A DNA stretch of 64,000 nucleotides. Origin: CAZJFH01 sp964545205 (GTDB taxonomy: Bacteria; Pseudomonadota; Alphaproteobacteria; Rhodospirillales; Magnetospirillaceae). The stretch's first letter is position 1. Every line of letters begins with the position of its first letter. Location of the stretch: positions 22,052 through 86,051 of the forward strand of contig CAZJFH010000013.1 of assembly GCA_964545205.1 (NCBI GenBank), given 5' to 3'. The notes beneath the pieces were generated by a model. That model was not told the origin of the DNA, did not search any database, and worked only from the letters and a program-made list of their open reading frames with translations. A program made the position numbers and the translations under genes. This document shows, piece after piece, positions 43,305 to 51,805 of this stretch.

Positions 43305-44377
43305 TTTTTTTTTTGCTCCCAGGTCGGGCCGGCGGGCACCTGGGGCGGCTGGATGAAGGCGTTGAAGACGTATTCGACGACGTTGGCGATCTCCTGCTCG
43401 GTCAGCACCTTGGACCATGCCGGCATCTCGCTGCCGGGCGAGCCGTCGGCGACGCGCTGGAACAGGTTGGGCCGGTTGAATTCCTCGCGCGATTCGACCG
43501 ACAGGAAGTTGGCGGGCTTCGGATTGATGAAGTAGGCGCGCGGACCCTCGCCGTCGCCTTCCTTGCCGTGGCAGGTGGCGCAGTTCGCCTCGTAGAAGGT
43601 CTTGCCCCAGGCCTGATCGGCGACCAGCCCCCTCGGCATCGCGGCGGCCATGTCGGCCGGGCCGACGGCGTGGCCGTGGCCGGCATGGCGGTCGGCGGGA
43701 TTCCCGAGTTTGGGAAGCCCGTCGTCCTCGGGAATGCCCTGCGGGAAGACGAAGGTGCCGCGGATGTAGTCGACGACCGCCGCGATCTCCTTGCGGCTCA
43801 TCTGCACCGCGAAGCCCTTCATGGCGGTGTTCGGGCTGCCGTAGGTGACGGTGTTGATCATGTGGCGCCGCGACAGCTCGCGCGTCTTCGGGTCGGTGAA
43901 GTTGCGCGGGCTCGGGTTGAGGCTGTTCTTGGCCCAGCTGGCGCCGTCGCCGCGGTCGCCGTGGCACACCGAGCAGGTCTCGGCGTAGATGGCGCGCCCC
44001 GCGCTGGCGTCCTCGGTCGGCGCCGGCAGCATGAAGGCCTCGCGCATGTAGGCGATGACGTTGGCGACGTCGGCCTCGGCCAGCTTGCCCTCCCAGGCGG
44101 CGCGGATCGGCTCGTCGTGGGAACCGGGGACGCCGCGGATCATGCGTTCCAGCGAGTAGGCGACGATCGCCTGCGGCGTGCGGAAATCGGGGGTGTTGGC
44201 GCTCTTGCCGGCGCCGCTGCCGTCGGGGCCGTGGCATTCGATGCAATAGGCCGCATAGGACTTGCTGCCCGCGATCTTATCGGCGGCGGCCTTGCGGGCC
44301 TCGGCGCCGGTTTCGGCGCCGGCCGGGGCGGCGGCGAGACCGACGACGAGCAGCGGAAGGACTTGGCGGATACGCAT
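43298..44377 (-). CDS. Split hexaheme cytochrome c, N-terminal half (triheme if not shifted)
   Basis: The 359-residue product begins with a signal peptide (VLPLLVVGLAAAPAGAE). Three class I cytochrome c domains follow (CIECH, CSVCH, CATCH), each with a methionine-containing loop (NTAMKGF; GSEMPAW). It ends prematurely with WEQKKNP and a stop directly after a run of ten A residues. One extra A in the transcript, or a -1 ribosomal slip, joins it to the three-heme half encoded to 42387. A consensus sigma-54 promoter lies upstream at 44412. Confidence 0.82.
   Translation of the reverse strand: MRIRQVLPLLVVGLAAAPAGAETGAEARKAAADKIAGSKSYAAYCIECHGPDGSGAGKSANTPDFRTPQAIVAYSLERMIRGVPGSHDEPIRAAWEGKLAEADVANVIAYMREAFMLPAPTEDASAGRAIYAETCSVCHGDRGDGASWAKNSLNPSPRNFTDPKTRELSRRHMINTVTYGSPNTAMKGFAVQMSRKEIAAVVDYIRGTFVFPQGIPEDDGLPKLGNPADRHAGHGHAVGPADMAAAMPRGLVADQAWGKTFYEANCATCHGKEGDGEGPRAYFINPKPANFLSVESREEFNRPNLFQRVADGSPGSEMPAWSKVLTEQEIANVVEYVFNAFIQPPQVPAGPTWEQKKNP
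43305..43314 (-). other. A10 slippery run joining the two halves of the hexaheme cytochrome
   Basis: The minus strand reads GAGCAAAAAAAAAATCCCTGA. In the zero frame it gives E-Q-K-K-N-P-stop; in the -1 frame it gives A-K-K-K-S-L-N-E and stays open for 305 codons. Runs of nine or more A are known sites of transcriptional slippage, and A-AAA-AAA is a classic -1 ribosomal slippery heptamer. A sequencing error or a true inactivating indel is the alternative. No comparable homopolymer was seen elsewhere in the window. Confidence 0.65.
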
Positions 44378-44411
44378 CTTGCGGCCTCTGAAAACGTGAC
44401 CCCGGCACTTC

Positions 44412-44427
44412 AGCAAGAACCGGGCCA
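44412..44427 (-). promoter_or_regulatory. Sigma-54 promoter (TGGCCCGGTTCTTGCT)
   Basis: A consensus -24/-12 element on the minus strand, about 35 bp upstream of the hexaheme cytochrome start. Confidence 0.8.
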
Positions 44428-44466
44428 GCGCCGCCGCGGCGGCGGCCCGGCGTTGCGGCGGCGCGC

Positions 44467-44482
44467 GATTCCCGTTTTCGGG
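44467..44482. promoter_or_regulatory. Candidate activator-binding palindrome
   Basis: TTCCCG-TTTT-CGGGAC differs from the perfect site by one base. It lies between divergent sigma-54 promoters, about 49 bp above the minus-strand and 67 bp above the plus-strand -24 elements. Confidence 0.6.
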
Positions 44483-44514
44483 ACGCGCCGGCCGCCGTTT
44501 GCCGCGGCCGCGCC

Positions 44515-44530
44515 GTCCCAGCCCCGGGAA
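44515..44530. promoter_or_regulatory. Second candidate activator site
   Basis: GTCCCA-GCCC-CGGGAA has an exact right half. It is about 97 bp above the minus-strand -24 element and only about 19 bp above the plus-strand one. Confidence 0.45.
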
Positions 44531-44539
44531 TCGGCCTCG

Positions 44540-44555
44540 CGGCATGGCGCTTGCT
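44540..44555 (+). promoter_or_regulatory. Sigma-54 promoter (CGGCATGGCGCTTGCT)
   Basis: GG-N10-GC is exact with TTGCT. It is about 35 bp upstream of the DUF2927 lipoprotein start. Confidence 0.75.
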
Positions 44556-44588
44556 TCGCGCCCCGGACCTGAAGGAGACGCAATCGCG

Positions 44589-45323
44589 ATGCATGGTTTC
44601 CGGTCAATTCCCGTCCTTCTGGGCGTGCTGCCGCTCCTTGTCCTGCTCGGCGGCTGTGCCGTCCCCGATCACGGATTGCCGGACAACGACCGGATCGCCC
44701 GCAACTTCATGCGCGTCGCCTTCGGTTCCGAATACGCCGAGCACGGCGACGCCCAGATCAGCAAGTGGACGCAGCCGGAAATCCGGGTGTTCCTCGAATC
44801 CCAGACCCTGGATCCGGCGAAGCGGCGGCGGGTCGAGGCCGACATCGCCGATCACCTCGGCAATCTCGAGCGCCTGACCGGGCTGCGTTTCGCCTTTCCC
44901 GGCTCGGCCAGCGCCGAGAATTCGCACCTGCTGGTGTTCGTGCTGCCCGAGGACGATCTGCGTGCCGAGTTGAAGGAGACCTTCGGCATCGATCCCCAGC
45001 ACATCACCTGCTTCGGCACCGCCTTTCGCAGCGCCGGCGTGATCCGCGGCGTGCTGGTCGGCATCCCCGACGAACTGCCCCTGGGCGAAATCCGCGCCTG
45101 CCTGGTCGAGGAACTGTCGCAGTCGATGGGCCTGTTCATGGACGACCGCCATGTCTGGCCCAGCGTCTTCAACGACGACGACGCGTACCGCGAACTGACG
45201 CCGCAGGACGAGTTGTTCCTGCGCGCGCTCTACGATCGGCGGCTGCGTCCCGGCATGGAGCGCGACGAGGCCGAGCCGCTGATCCAGACCATCATCGACG
45301 AACTGCGCCCGCCGCGAACCTAG
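44589..45323 (+). CDS. DUF2927-family lipoprotein
   Basis: The 244-residue precursor has a lipobox (LLVLLGGC). The body matches DUF2927, a family of alphaproteobacterial secreted proteins: ITCFGTAFRS, IRACLVEELSQSMGL, PSVFNDDDAYRELTPQDELFLRALYD and RRLRPGM. The LVEELSQSMGL stretch lacks the metal-protease histidines in full, so activity is unknown. AGGAG lies eleven bases before the ATG at 44589. A sigma-54 promoter directly upstream makes it a member of the local regulon, divergent from the hexaheme cytochrome. Confidence 0.83.
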   Translation: MHGFRSIPVLLGVLPLLVLLGGCAVPDHGLPDNDRIARNFMRVAFGSEYAEHGDAQISKWTQPEIRVFLESQTLDPAKRRRVEADIADHLGNLERLTGLRFAFPGSASAENSHLLVFVLPEDDLRAELKETFGIDPQHITCFGTAFRSAGVIRGVLVGIPDELPLGEIRACLVEELSQSMGLFMDDRHVWPSVFNDDDAYRELTPQDELFLRALYDRRLRPGMERDEAEPLIQTIIDELRPPRT

Positions 45324-46831
45324 CCGGCGCCGTCCAGCATCGCCACCAAGGCCGCGCGATCGACCTTGCCGGTGGCGCCGCGCGGCAGCAGCGGCATGGA
45401 TTGCAGGCGACGCGGTATCGCGTGCGGCGGCAGCATGCCGCGCAGGACAGCGGCTACCGCGCCGGCGTCGATCGCCGCCGTCTCGACGAAGCCGACCAGA
45501 CCCTCGACGCGGCTGTCGACCACCGGCCAGGGCACCACGGCGACCACCTCGCAGCCCGAGGCCCGGCGCAACGCCGTCTCGACCTCGTCGAGTTCGACGC
45601 GGTGGCCCAGCACCTGCACCTGATGGTCGGCGCGGCCGAGGAAGTGCCACACCCCCGAAGCGTCGCGGAAACCGCGGTCGCCGGTCAGGTACCAGCGCGC
45701 GCCCGCGACGGTCCGGAACCGCGCCGCCGTCGCGTCGGGCTGGCGCCAGTAGTCGGGGGCGAGCTGTCGTCCGGCGACCGCGATCTCGCCGACGGCGCCG
45801 TCCGGCAGGAAGCGCCCGTCCTCGTCGACGGTGGCCATCGTCACGCCCGGGAACGGCCGGCCGATGGCGACGGCGTCGCGGCCGGGCGTCAGGTCCCGCG
45901 GCCCGCGCCATTCGTGCTGGCTGCAGGCGACCGTCGTCTCGGTCGGGCCGTAGTAGTTGACGATGCGGGAATTGGGCGCGGCGGCGCGCCAGGCCTCGGC
46001 GACGCCGGCGGTCAGGGTCTCGGCGCCGAACAGCGTCAGGCGCAGCGAGGGCAGGGCGCCGGGGCGCAGCTTGTGCACGCGCGACAGCATCGCCGCCAGC
46101 GAGGGCTGGCAGTACCAGACGGTGATCCCCTGCTCGGCGATGAAGCGCGCGGCGTCGAGGCCACGGCCCTCGGCCAGGACGTGGACGCAGCCGCCCGCCC
46201 GCCAGGTGGCGAACAGGTTGATCAGGAACGGATCGAAATCGAGGTCGAAGCACGGGCCGGTGCGGTCCTCGGGACCGAAGGCGAACAGCGTCTGCATCGC
46301 CGCCAGGAAGGCGTTGGCGGCGCCCATCTCGGGGGCGACGCATTTCGGCCGGCCGGTGGTGCCCGAGGTGAACACGGCGTAGGGCCGCGCCGTCTCCGAA
46401 AGGCGCGCGGGCGCCATGTCGGAGGGCGGCGCGTCGGCGGCGCGCAGCCGCAGGGCGGGCAGGGGGGCTCCTGCCTGCGCTTCTCCGGCCTCGTCCACCA
46501 CCACGGCCGCCGGCGCCGTCGCCTCCAGCATCGCCGCCAGCCGCGCCGGCGGCGTGCGTACCGTCAGCGGCACCGCCGTCGCGCCCGACCACAGCACGCC
46601 GAGCAGCGCGGCATGCGCCTCGGCCGAGCGGCCGCCGTAGATCGCCACGGCGCGGCCGACCGGATCGCCGATCGCCGCGTGAATCGCCGCCGCGACCGCG
46701 GCGGCGCGCCGGGCCAGTTCGCCGTAGGACCACAGCGCCCCGTCGGCCCACAAGGCCGGGCGGTCCGGTGCCCGCTCGGCCCAGCGCCGGACCCCCTCGG
46801 CGAGGTTGTCGTCAGCGGGAATGGCGGGCAA
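45320..46831 (-). CDS. Adenylation-domain enzyme (DltA/NRPS-like)
   Basis: The 503-residue protein is an ANL-superfamily adenylate-forming enzyme. Core motifs are present: FTSGTTGRPKC (P-loop), VNYYGPTETTVA, WYLTGDRG, LGRADHQVQVLGHRVELDEVE and the catalytic lysine region LPRGATGKVDR. It should activate an amino or hydroxy acid with ATP and load it on a carrier protein. A carrier protein and an MBOAT protein gene lie directly upstream on the same strand, the same partners as DltA, DltC and DltB in D-alanylation. The substrate cannot be read by eye. Confidence 0.9.
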   Translation of the reverse strand: MPAIPADDNLAEGVRRWAERAPDRPALWADGALWSYGELARRAAAVAAAIHAAIGDPVGRAVAIYGGRSAEAHAALLGVLWSGATAVPLTVRTPPARLAAMLEATAPAAVVVDEAGEAQAGAPLPALRLRAADAPPSDMAPARLSETARPYAVFTSGTTGRPKCVAPEMGAANAFLAAMQTLFAFGPEDRTGPCFDLDFDPFLINLFATWRAGGCVHVLAEGRGLDAARFIAEQGITVWYCQPSLAAMLSRVHKLRPGALPSLRLTLFGAETLTAGVAEAWRAAAPNSRIVNYYGPTETTVACSQHEWRGPRDLTPGRDAVAIGRPFPGVTMATVDEDGRFLPDGAVGEIAVAGRQLAPDYWRQPDATAARFRTVAGARWYLTGDRGFRDASGVWHFLGRADHQVQVLGHRVELDEVETALRRASGCEVVAVVPWPVVDSRVEGLVGFVETAAIDAGAVAAVLRGMLPPHAIPRRLQSMPLLPRGATGKVDRAALVAMLDGAG

Positions 46832-47069
46832 TCAGCGCCTCCATGCGGGCGATAGTGTCGAAATCCTCGATGTCGAACGGCAACTCGGCGAAATCGATTC
46901 CGTGCGCGCGCTCCATGAACATCACCAGATGCACCACCGCCAGCGAGTCCATCAGGCCGCTGGTCAGCAGCAGCTCGTCGTCGGCGACCGGCCGATCATG
47001 GCCGAAGATCGCGAGCTGCTCGCGCACGAACGCGCGCAGGTCGGCGGCGGCGGCGGTCACGGCGCCCAT
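46812..47069 (-). CDS. Acyl/peptidyl carrier protein (DltC-like)
   Basis: The 85-residue protein has the phosphopantetheine attachment serine in TSGLMDSLAVVHLVMFMERA, with the usual helix after it (DIEDFDTIARMEALI). It overlaps the adenylation gene end by about 20 bp and the MBOAT gene end by about 13 bp, which indicates a tightly coupled three-gene cassette. It should carry the residue activated by the adenylation enzyme to the membrane acyltransferase. Confidence 0.88.
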   Translation of the reverse strand: MGAVTAAAADLRAFVREQLAIFGHDRPVADDELLLTSGLMDSLAVVHLVMFMERAHGIDFAELPFDIEDFDTIARMEALIARHSR

Positions 47070-48580
47070 GGGCCGACTCCGAACAGCGACAGGAAGTACC
47101 AGGCGTGGTCGTCGATGGCGCCGCCGCTCTGCATGCCGGGATCGGCGAACACCAGAAGCAGGCCGTAGAAGCCCAGCACCACGACCGGGGTGACGACGAT
47201 GCGCTCGAAGCGGCCGCGCGGCCCCGGCCGCAGCTCCAGGCGAAGCTGCGACAGGAAGATCGCATGCGCCAGGATCAGGCTGTAGACGACGTAGACATGG
47301 AAGGCGGCCAGAGTGTTGAGCAGGCCGATGGTGACGATCGCGTTCCAGTGCTGCAGCAGGTGCAGCAGCACGTTGCCGAGGCAGACGGCGGCGATCAGCG
47401 CCGCGTAGAGCCGCAGCAGCGGCCGGTGCTTGAACCAGCGCATGAACACCGGGAAATAGAACAGCTGCGCCAGCAGCTCCTTGAAGTAGTAGTTGTAGCG
47501 GTTCCAGAAGTCGGCGATGCTGCGCGCCTGCAGCGGCCGCCAGCTTCCGCGCAGCGCCCGATAGCCGCACAGCCGCGCGACGCCGACGATCATGTGCAGC
47601 CGCACCGCGGTGTAGAGCAGATCCATGAAGAAGTAGCTGCCCAGCGCCAGCCACTTGTCGCCTGTGCCGCCGCAAGGGCCGGCCAGGCAGCGGCGGAAAT
47701 GGCTCCAGAACGCCTCGGTGCGCAGCCAGTCGGGCAGCAGGCCGATCTGCACGGCGCCGTCGCCGGCCAGCAGCAGCAGCGCCGGCCCGTCGCGGACGAT
47801 CTCGCCCAGGCCGCCGGGCAGCGCGGCGCGTCCGAACAGCGCGCCCTGCAGGACGACCAGCAGGATCTGCAGCAGCAGCGCCCAGTACAGCAGCTTCAGG
47901 CCCTTGAGCTGGGTGATCGCCATCTCCTCGGGCGTGGCGGCCAGGATGCGCCCGAGATGCGACGGGCCCTTGGGATAGGGCACCACGGCGCCGCCGCCCC
48001 AGAACGGCTGCCAGGCGGCCATCTGCGACAGCGCCGTGCCGCCCGGCCGGAAGCGGTCGAGCAGGCTGTAGCCGAGGAACCAGATGAAGGCGCTGAACAC
48101 CACCGCCAGCGCGAACATCGCGGCGCGGACGGCGTCGGGCATCGGCGCGTAGGAGGCGACGGCGGCGGTCAGCAGGATCAGGCCCAGGGTCAGCGCCAGC
48201 GGCGCGCGGCGCCAGAGGCCGTCGCGCCGCGCCAGCCACAGGATCGCGGCCGCCGTCCCCAGCGCCAGCATCAGCAGCGTCGCCCGGCCGGCAAGGCCCA
48301 GCGGCGCCTCGGCAAGGCCGCCGCGGCGCATCAGGCTGTCGACCAGCGCCCAGTCGACGCCCGCCGGCCCGGCCAGCCAGAAGGTGGCGCCGCTGGCGAG
48401 CAGGATCGGCGGCCGCCAGCGCGGCAGGAAGGTGAAGGCCAGCACCGCCGGGATCGCCATCTCGATCCAGCCGGTCGGCAGCAGCATCAGCAGCAGGGTG
48501 GCGACGGCGATCAGCAGCAGCTTGCCGGCCGCGGTCCGGGCCAGCGCCACGCTCCAGCGCCAGCGGTCGAGCGGCGGCAC
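47057..48580 (-). CDS. MBOAT-family membrane acyltransferase (DltB-like)
   Basis: The 507-residue protein has about twelve membrane helices. It shows the MBOAT hallmark DFWNRYNYYFKELLAQLFYF and a conserved histidine within LLHLLQHWNA near the usual catalytic position. In Dlt systems such proteins take an acyl or aminoacyl group from a carrier protein and pass it across the membrane to a glycopolymer. The adjacent carrier and adenylation genes support that reading. The N-terminal third (residues 1-190) is an extra membrane region longer than in DltB. Confidence 0.85.
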   Translation of the reverse strand: MPPLDRWRWSVALARTAAGKLLLIAVATLLLMLLPTGWIEMAIPAVLAFTFLPRWRPPILLASGATFWLAGPAGVDWALVDSLMRRGGLAEAPLGLAGRATLLMLALGTAAAILWLARRDGLWRRAPLALTLGLILLTAAVASYAPMPDAVRAAMFALAVVFSAFIWFLGYSLLDRFRPGGTALSQMAAWQPFWGGGAVVPYPKGPSHLGRILAATPEEMAITQLKGLKLLYWALLLQILLVVLQGALFGRAALPGGLGEIVRDGPALLLLAGDGAVQIGLLPDWLRTEAFWSHFRRCLAGPCGGTGDKWLALGSYFFMDLLYTAVRLHMIVGVARLCGYRALRGSWRPLQARSIADFWNRYNYYFKELLAQLFYFPVFMRWFKHRPLLRLYAALIAAVCLGNVLLHLLQHWNAIVTIGLLNTLAAFHVYVVYSLILAHAIFLSQLRLELRPGPRGRFERIVVTPVVVLGFYGLLLVFADPGMQSGGAIDDHAWYFLSLFGVGPWAP

Positions 48581-48770
48581 GAGCGTCGGCCGCGACGCCC
48601 GCAGCCGATCCAGACCGTGCCGACCGGCTTGTCCTCGGTGCCGCCGGCCGGTCCGGCGATGACCTCTTCTCCAACCCGCACCCGAAACTCCCCTCGCGCG
48701 ACGCTCCGCCGCCCAGCCTAGAGGCCGGCGCTCAACAAACCGTTAGCCGCAAGCAATCGCCGCGCCAGTC

Positions 48771-49427
48771 TCACCAGCGCGGCAGGCGCCGCTCCAGGTG
48801 GCGCAGCCCGGCCGCCAGGACGGTGGTCAGCAGCAGGTACAGCACCGCGACGGTGCCCCACACTTCGAGGGCGCGGAAGGTGGCGGCGACGATCTCCTGG
48901 CCCTGGCGCGTCAGCTCGCCGACGCCGATGACCAGGAACAGCGAGGTGTCCTTCAGGCCGATGATCAGCTGGTTGCCCAGCGCCGGGATCATGCGGCTCC
49001 AGGCGATCGGCAGCACGATCAGCCGCAGCACCCGCGTCCGACCCAGGCCGAGCGCGAGGCCGCTCTCGACCAGGCGCCGGTCGACCGACAGGATCGCCCC
49101 GCGCACGATCTCCGAGACGTAGGCGCCGGCGTTCAGCGCCAGCGTCAGCACGGCGGCGCCCAGCGCGGTCATGTCGATCGCCACCAGGCTGGGCAGCGCG
49201 AAATAGATGAACAGGGCCTGGACCAGCAGCGGTGTGCCGCGGAACATCCAGACATAGACCCGCACGATCCGCCGCGGCACGCGGCCGGCCCAGGCGGCCA
49301 GGCTGCCGCAGGCGAAGCCGATGGCGGTGCCGCCCAGCATGCCGAACACGGCGATGATCACCGTGTAGCGGACGCCTTCGAGCAGCGCCGGCAGCGCCGC
49401 GATCACCACCTGCGGATCGAAATCCAT
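48771..49427 (-). CDS. Amino-acid ABC transporter permease (HisM/GlnP type)
   Basis: The 218-residue protein has five or six membrane helices and the permease signature AGAYVSEIVRGAILSVDRRLVESGLALGL at the EAA loop (positions about 85-115). It follows a polar amino-acid binding protein gene by three bases. No ATPase gene is in the neighbourhood, so the transporter must share one encoded elsewhere. Confidence 0.93.
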   Translation of the reverse strand: MDFDPQVVIAALPALLEGVRYTVIIAVFGMLGGTAIGFACGSLAAWAGRVPRRIVRVYVWMFRGTPLLVQALFIYFALPSLVAIDMTALGAAVLTLALNAGAYVSEIVRGAILSVDRRLVESGLALGLGRTRVLRLIVLPIAWSRMIPALGNQLIIGLKDTSLFLVIGVGELTRQGQEIVAATFRALEVWGTVAVLYLLLTTVLAAGLRHLERRLPRW

Positions 49428-49430
49428 GCC

Positions 49431-50171
49431 TCAGGGCCGGTCCGGGGCGCCGAACCACTTGCGGTGGATGGCGTCGTAGCGGCCGTCCTCCATCAGGGTC
49501 AGCAGCGCGATGTTGACGCGCTCGCGCAGCGGGCTGCCTTGCGGGAAGGCGATGCCGTAGGTCTGCGCCTCCATGTCCGGTCCGACGATCTTGACGGCGT
49601 CGCCGCCGACCGTGTTGACGTAGTGCCGCAGGTTGGGCGTGTCGTAGATGGCGGCCTCGGCCCGGCCGAGGCGGACCTCGGCATAGGCGGCGTCGATGTT
49701 GGGAAAGCGCCTGATCTCGCCGGCGTCGAGGCCTTGGGCGATGTCGACGCTGGTGGTGCCGGTCTTGACCGCGACGGTGCGGCCGGCGAGGTCGGCGGGT
49801 CCGGCGATGTCGCTGTCGGCGCGCACCAGGATGCGCACCGAGGTGCGGTAGTAGGGGTGCGAGAAGTCGACCACCTTCTCGCGCTCGGCCTTGATCGTCA
49901 TGCCGGCGATGGCGACGTCGACGCGGCCGGTCTGCAGCGCCGGGATGATGCCGTTGAAGTCCATCGGCTGCAGCGCGTAGTCGAGTCCGGCCTCGGCGGC
50001 GATCGCCGCCCACAGGTCGATGTCGAAGCCGACGTACTTGCCGTCCTGCTTGAACTCGAACGGCACGAAGGCGGTGTCGGTGGCGACGGTCAGCCGCTCG
50101 GCCCAGGCCGGGGCGGCCCAGGCCAGGAGCATCGAGGCGGCTGCGACCAGGCGTGCTATGCGGGGGTACAT
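49431..50171 (-). CDS. Periplasmic polar amino-acid binding protein (GlnH type)
   Basis: The 246-residue precursor has a signal peptide ending in PAWAE. The type 2 solute-binding fold is recognised by FVPFEFKQDGKYVGFDIDLW, MDFNGIIPALQTGRVDVAIAGM, KVVDFSHPYYRTSV and VKTGTTSVD. It delivers an amino acid to the permease encoded just downstream. The transporter pair lies between two adenylation-enzyme genes, so it may supply their substrate; this is inference. Confidence 0.93.
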   Translation of the reverse strand: MYPRIARLVAAASMLLAWAAPAWAERLTVATDTAFVPFEFKQDGKYVGFDIDLWAAIAAEAGLDYALQPMDFNGIIPALQTGRVDVAIAGMTIKAEREKVVDFSHPYYRTSVRILVRADSDIAGPADLAGRTVAVKTGTTSVDIAQGLDAGEIRRFPNIDAAYAEVRLGRAEAAIYDTPNLRHYVNTVGGDAVKIVGPDMEAQTYGIAFPQGSPLRERVNIALLTLMEDGRYDAIHRKWFGAPDRP

Positions 50172-50247
50172 GGGCTGACCTCGCACCAGTTCGCGGGGGC
50201 GGGCATTGTTGCGCGCCGCCGCCCGGGTTGGCAACGCGCCCGACGAG

Positions 50248-51681
50248 TCAGCCGGCCAGGTCCCGTTCGAGGGCGCGGCGGTCGATCTTGCCGCTGGCGG
50301 TGCGCGGCAGGGCCGGGCGGAGGTGGATGCGCCGGGGCAGCATGGCCTTGGGCAGGCGGGCCGCCAGCCGCGCCCGCAACGCCGCCTCGTCGGCCGGGCC
50401 GGCGACGAAGGCCTCGATCGCCTCGGCCAGCCCGTCGGTCGACGGCCAGGCCAGCGCCGCGACCTCGTCGTGGCCGGCGGCGTGGCGCAGCGCGCTCTCG
50501 ACCTCGGCCAGCTCGACGCGATGGCCGCGGATCTTGACCTGCCCGTCGCCGCGCCCGAGCCAGTGCAGCACGCCGTCCTTGTCCTCGCGCACCCTGTCGC
50601 CGGTGCGGTACCAGCGCGCGCCGTCATGCTCGACGAAGCGCTCGGCCGTCGGCTCGGGCGCGCCGAGATAGCCGAGCGCGAGCTGCGGTCCCGCCAGCGC
50701 CAGCTCGCCGTCGCCGAGCAGCCGCGCCCGCGTGCCGTCGAGCGGCCGGCCGATCGGCACCGGGTCGAACGGCTCGGCCGGGTCGAAGCGATGCGCCGTG
50801 CAGGCGACGGTGGCCTCGGTCGGGCCGTAGAGGTTCTCGACGCGGGCGTTCGGCGCCGCCGCGGCCCAGTCCAGGGCGAGGCGGCGGGGCAGCGCCTCGC
50901 CGCAGAACAGCGCCAGCCGCAGCGACGGAAACGCCCCCGGCCGCAACTGCTTCAGCCGGCTCAGCAGCATCGCGGTCGAGGGCGTCGAGAACCACACCGT
51001 CAGCCGCCGCGCCGCGACGAAGCCGGCCGGCGCCATGCGCTCGGCCGGCGAGGGCAGGTGCAGTTCGGCGCCGTGGCGCCAGGCCATGAACAGGTCGAAC
51101 ACCGACAGGTCGAAGCTCAGCGGAAACATCTGCGACAGCCGGTCCTCGGGTCCGACCTGGTAACGGCGCTGGGCGGCGTCGAGGAAATGGCGCACCGCGC
51201 GATGGGGCACCGCGACTCCCTTCGGCCGCCCGCTGCTGCCCGAGGTGAACATGACGTAGGCGGGCTCGTCGGCCGCCACCGCGACGGGGGCGTCGAGCGC
51301 CTCCGCCTCCGCCTCGGCCGCGATCACCGGCAGATGCGCGGCCACCGCCGCCAGCCGCGCCGCCCCGGCCGCGTCGGCGACGGCGAGGTCGGGGCGGGCC
51401 TGCGCCAGGATCAGGGCCAGCCGCTCCGGCGGCTCGTCGGGGTGCAGCGGCAGATAGGCGCCGCCGGCGCAGAGCACGCCGAGCAGCGCGGCATGCGCCA
51501 GCGGCTCGGCCGCCGCCACCGCGACCAGCCGCGGCCGCTCCGGCCGGCCGGCGAGCGCGCCGCCGATCCGGGCCGCCAGGCCGGCGAGCTGCGCGTAGTC
51601 GAGCCTCGCCGTGCCGACCAGCGCCGCCGCCGCCGGGCGCGTGCGCGCCTGCACGAAGACGTCGCTGGCGGGATTGATCAC
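50248..51681 (-). CDS. Second adenylation-domain enzyme (NRPS-like, stand-alone)
   Basis: The 477-residue protein is another ANL adenylation enzyme with FTSGSSGRPKGV, LYGPTEATVACTAHRF, WYRTGDRVRED, LGRGDGQVKIRGHRVEL and PRTASGKIDRR. It is similar to the 45320 enzyme across its length. No carrier protein gene is adjacent, so it may load the carrier at 46812 or act on a free substrate. A different amino acid specificity from the first enzyme is possible. Confidence 0.9.
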   Translation of the reverse strand: MINPASDVFVQARTRPAAAALVGTARLDYAQLAGLAARIGGALAGRPERPRLVAVAAAEPLAHAALLGVLCAGGAYLPLHPDEPPERLALILAQARPDLAVADAAGAARLAAVAAHLPVIAAEAEAEALDAPVAVAADEPAYVMFTSGSSGRPKGVAVPHRAVRHFLDAAQRRYQVGPEDRLSQMFPLSFDLSVFDLFMAWRHGAELHLPSPAERMAPAGFVAARRLTVWFSTPSTAMLLSRLKQLRPGAFPSLRLALFCGEALPRRLALDWAAAAPNARVENLYGPTEATVACTAHRFDPAEPFDPVPIGRPLDGTRARLLGDGELALAGPQLALGYLGAPEPTAERFVEHDGARWYRTGDRVREDKDGVLHWLGRGDGQVKIRGHRVELAEVESALRHAAGHDEVAALAWPSTDGLAEAIEAFVAGPADEAALRARLAARLPKAMLPRRIHLRPALPRTASGKIDRRALERDLAG

Positions 51682-51805
51682 GGCCTTCTCCTCGCAACCG
51701 GCCCAATATGACCGGCCGCGGCGCCGAAGAGAAGGGGGCGCGGTGTCCGGTTAACGTCATCTTCAGGCCGATTCGGGCATGAGTCGTGCATGGCCGCGGG
51801 GTGAC

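Noticed and set aside
46812..48674. A single long minus-strand protein ending in the carrier protein
   Set aside because: Only the last 85 codons from 47069 look like protein (carrier domain); the rest is an out-of-frame reading of the MBOAT gene.
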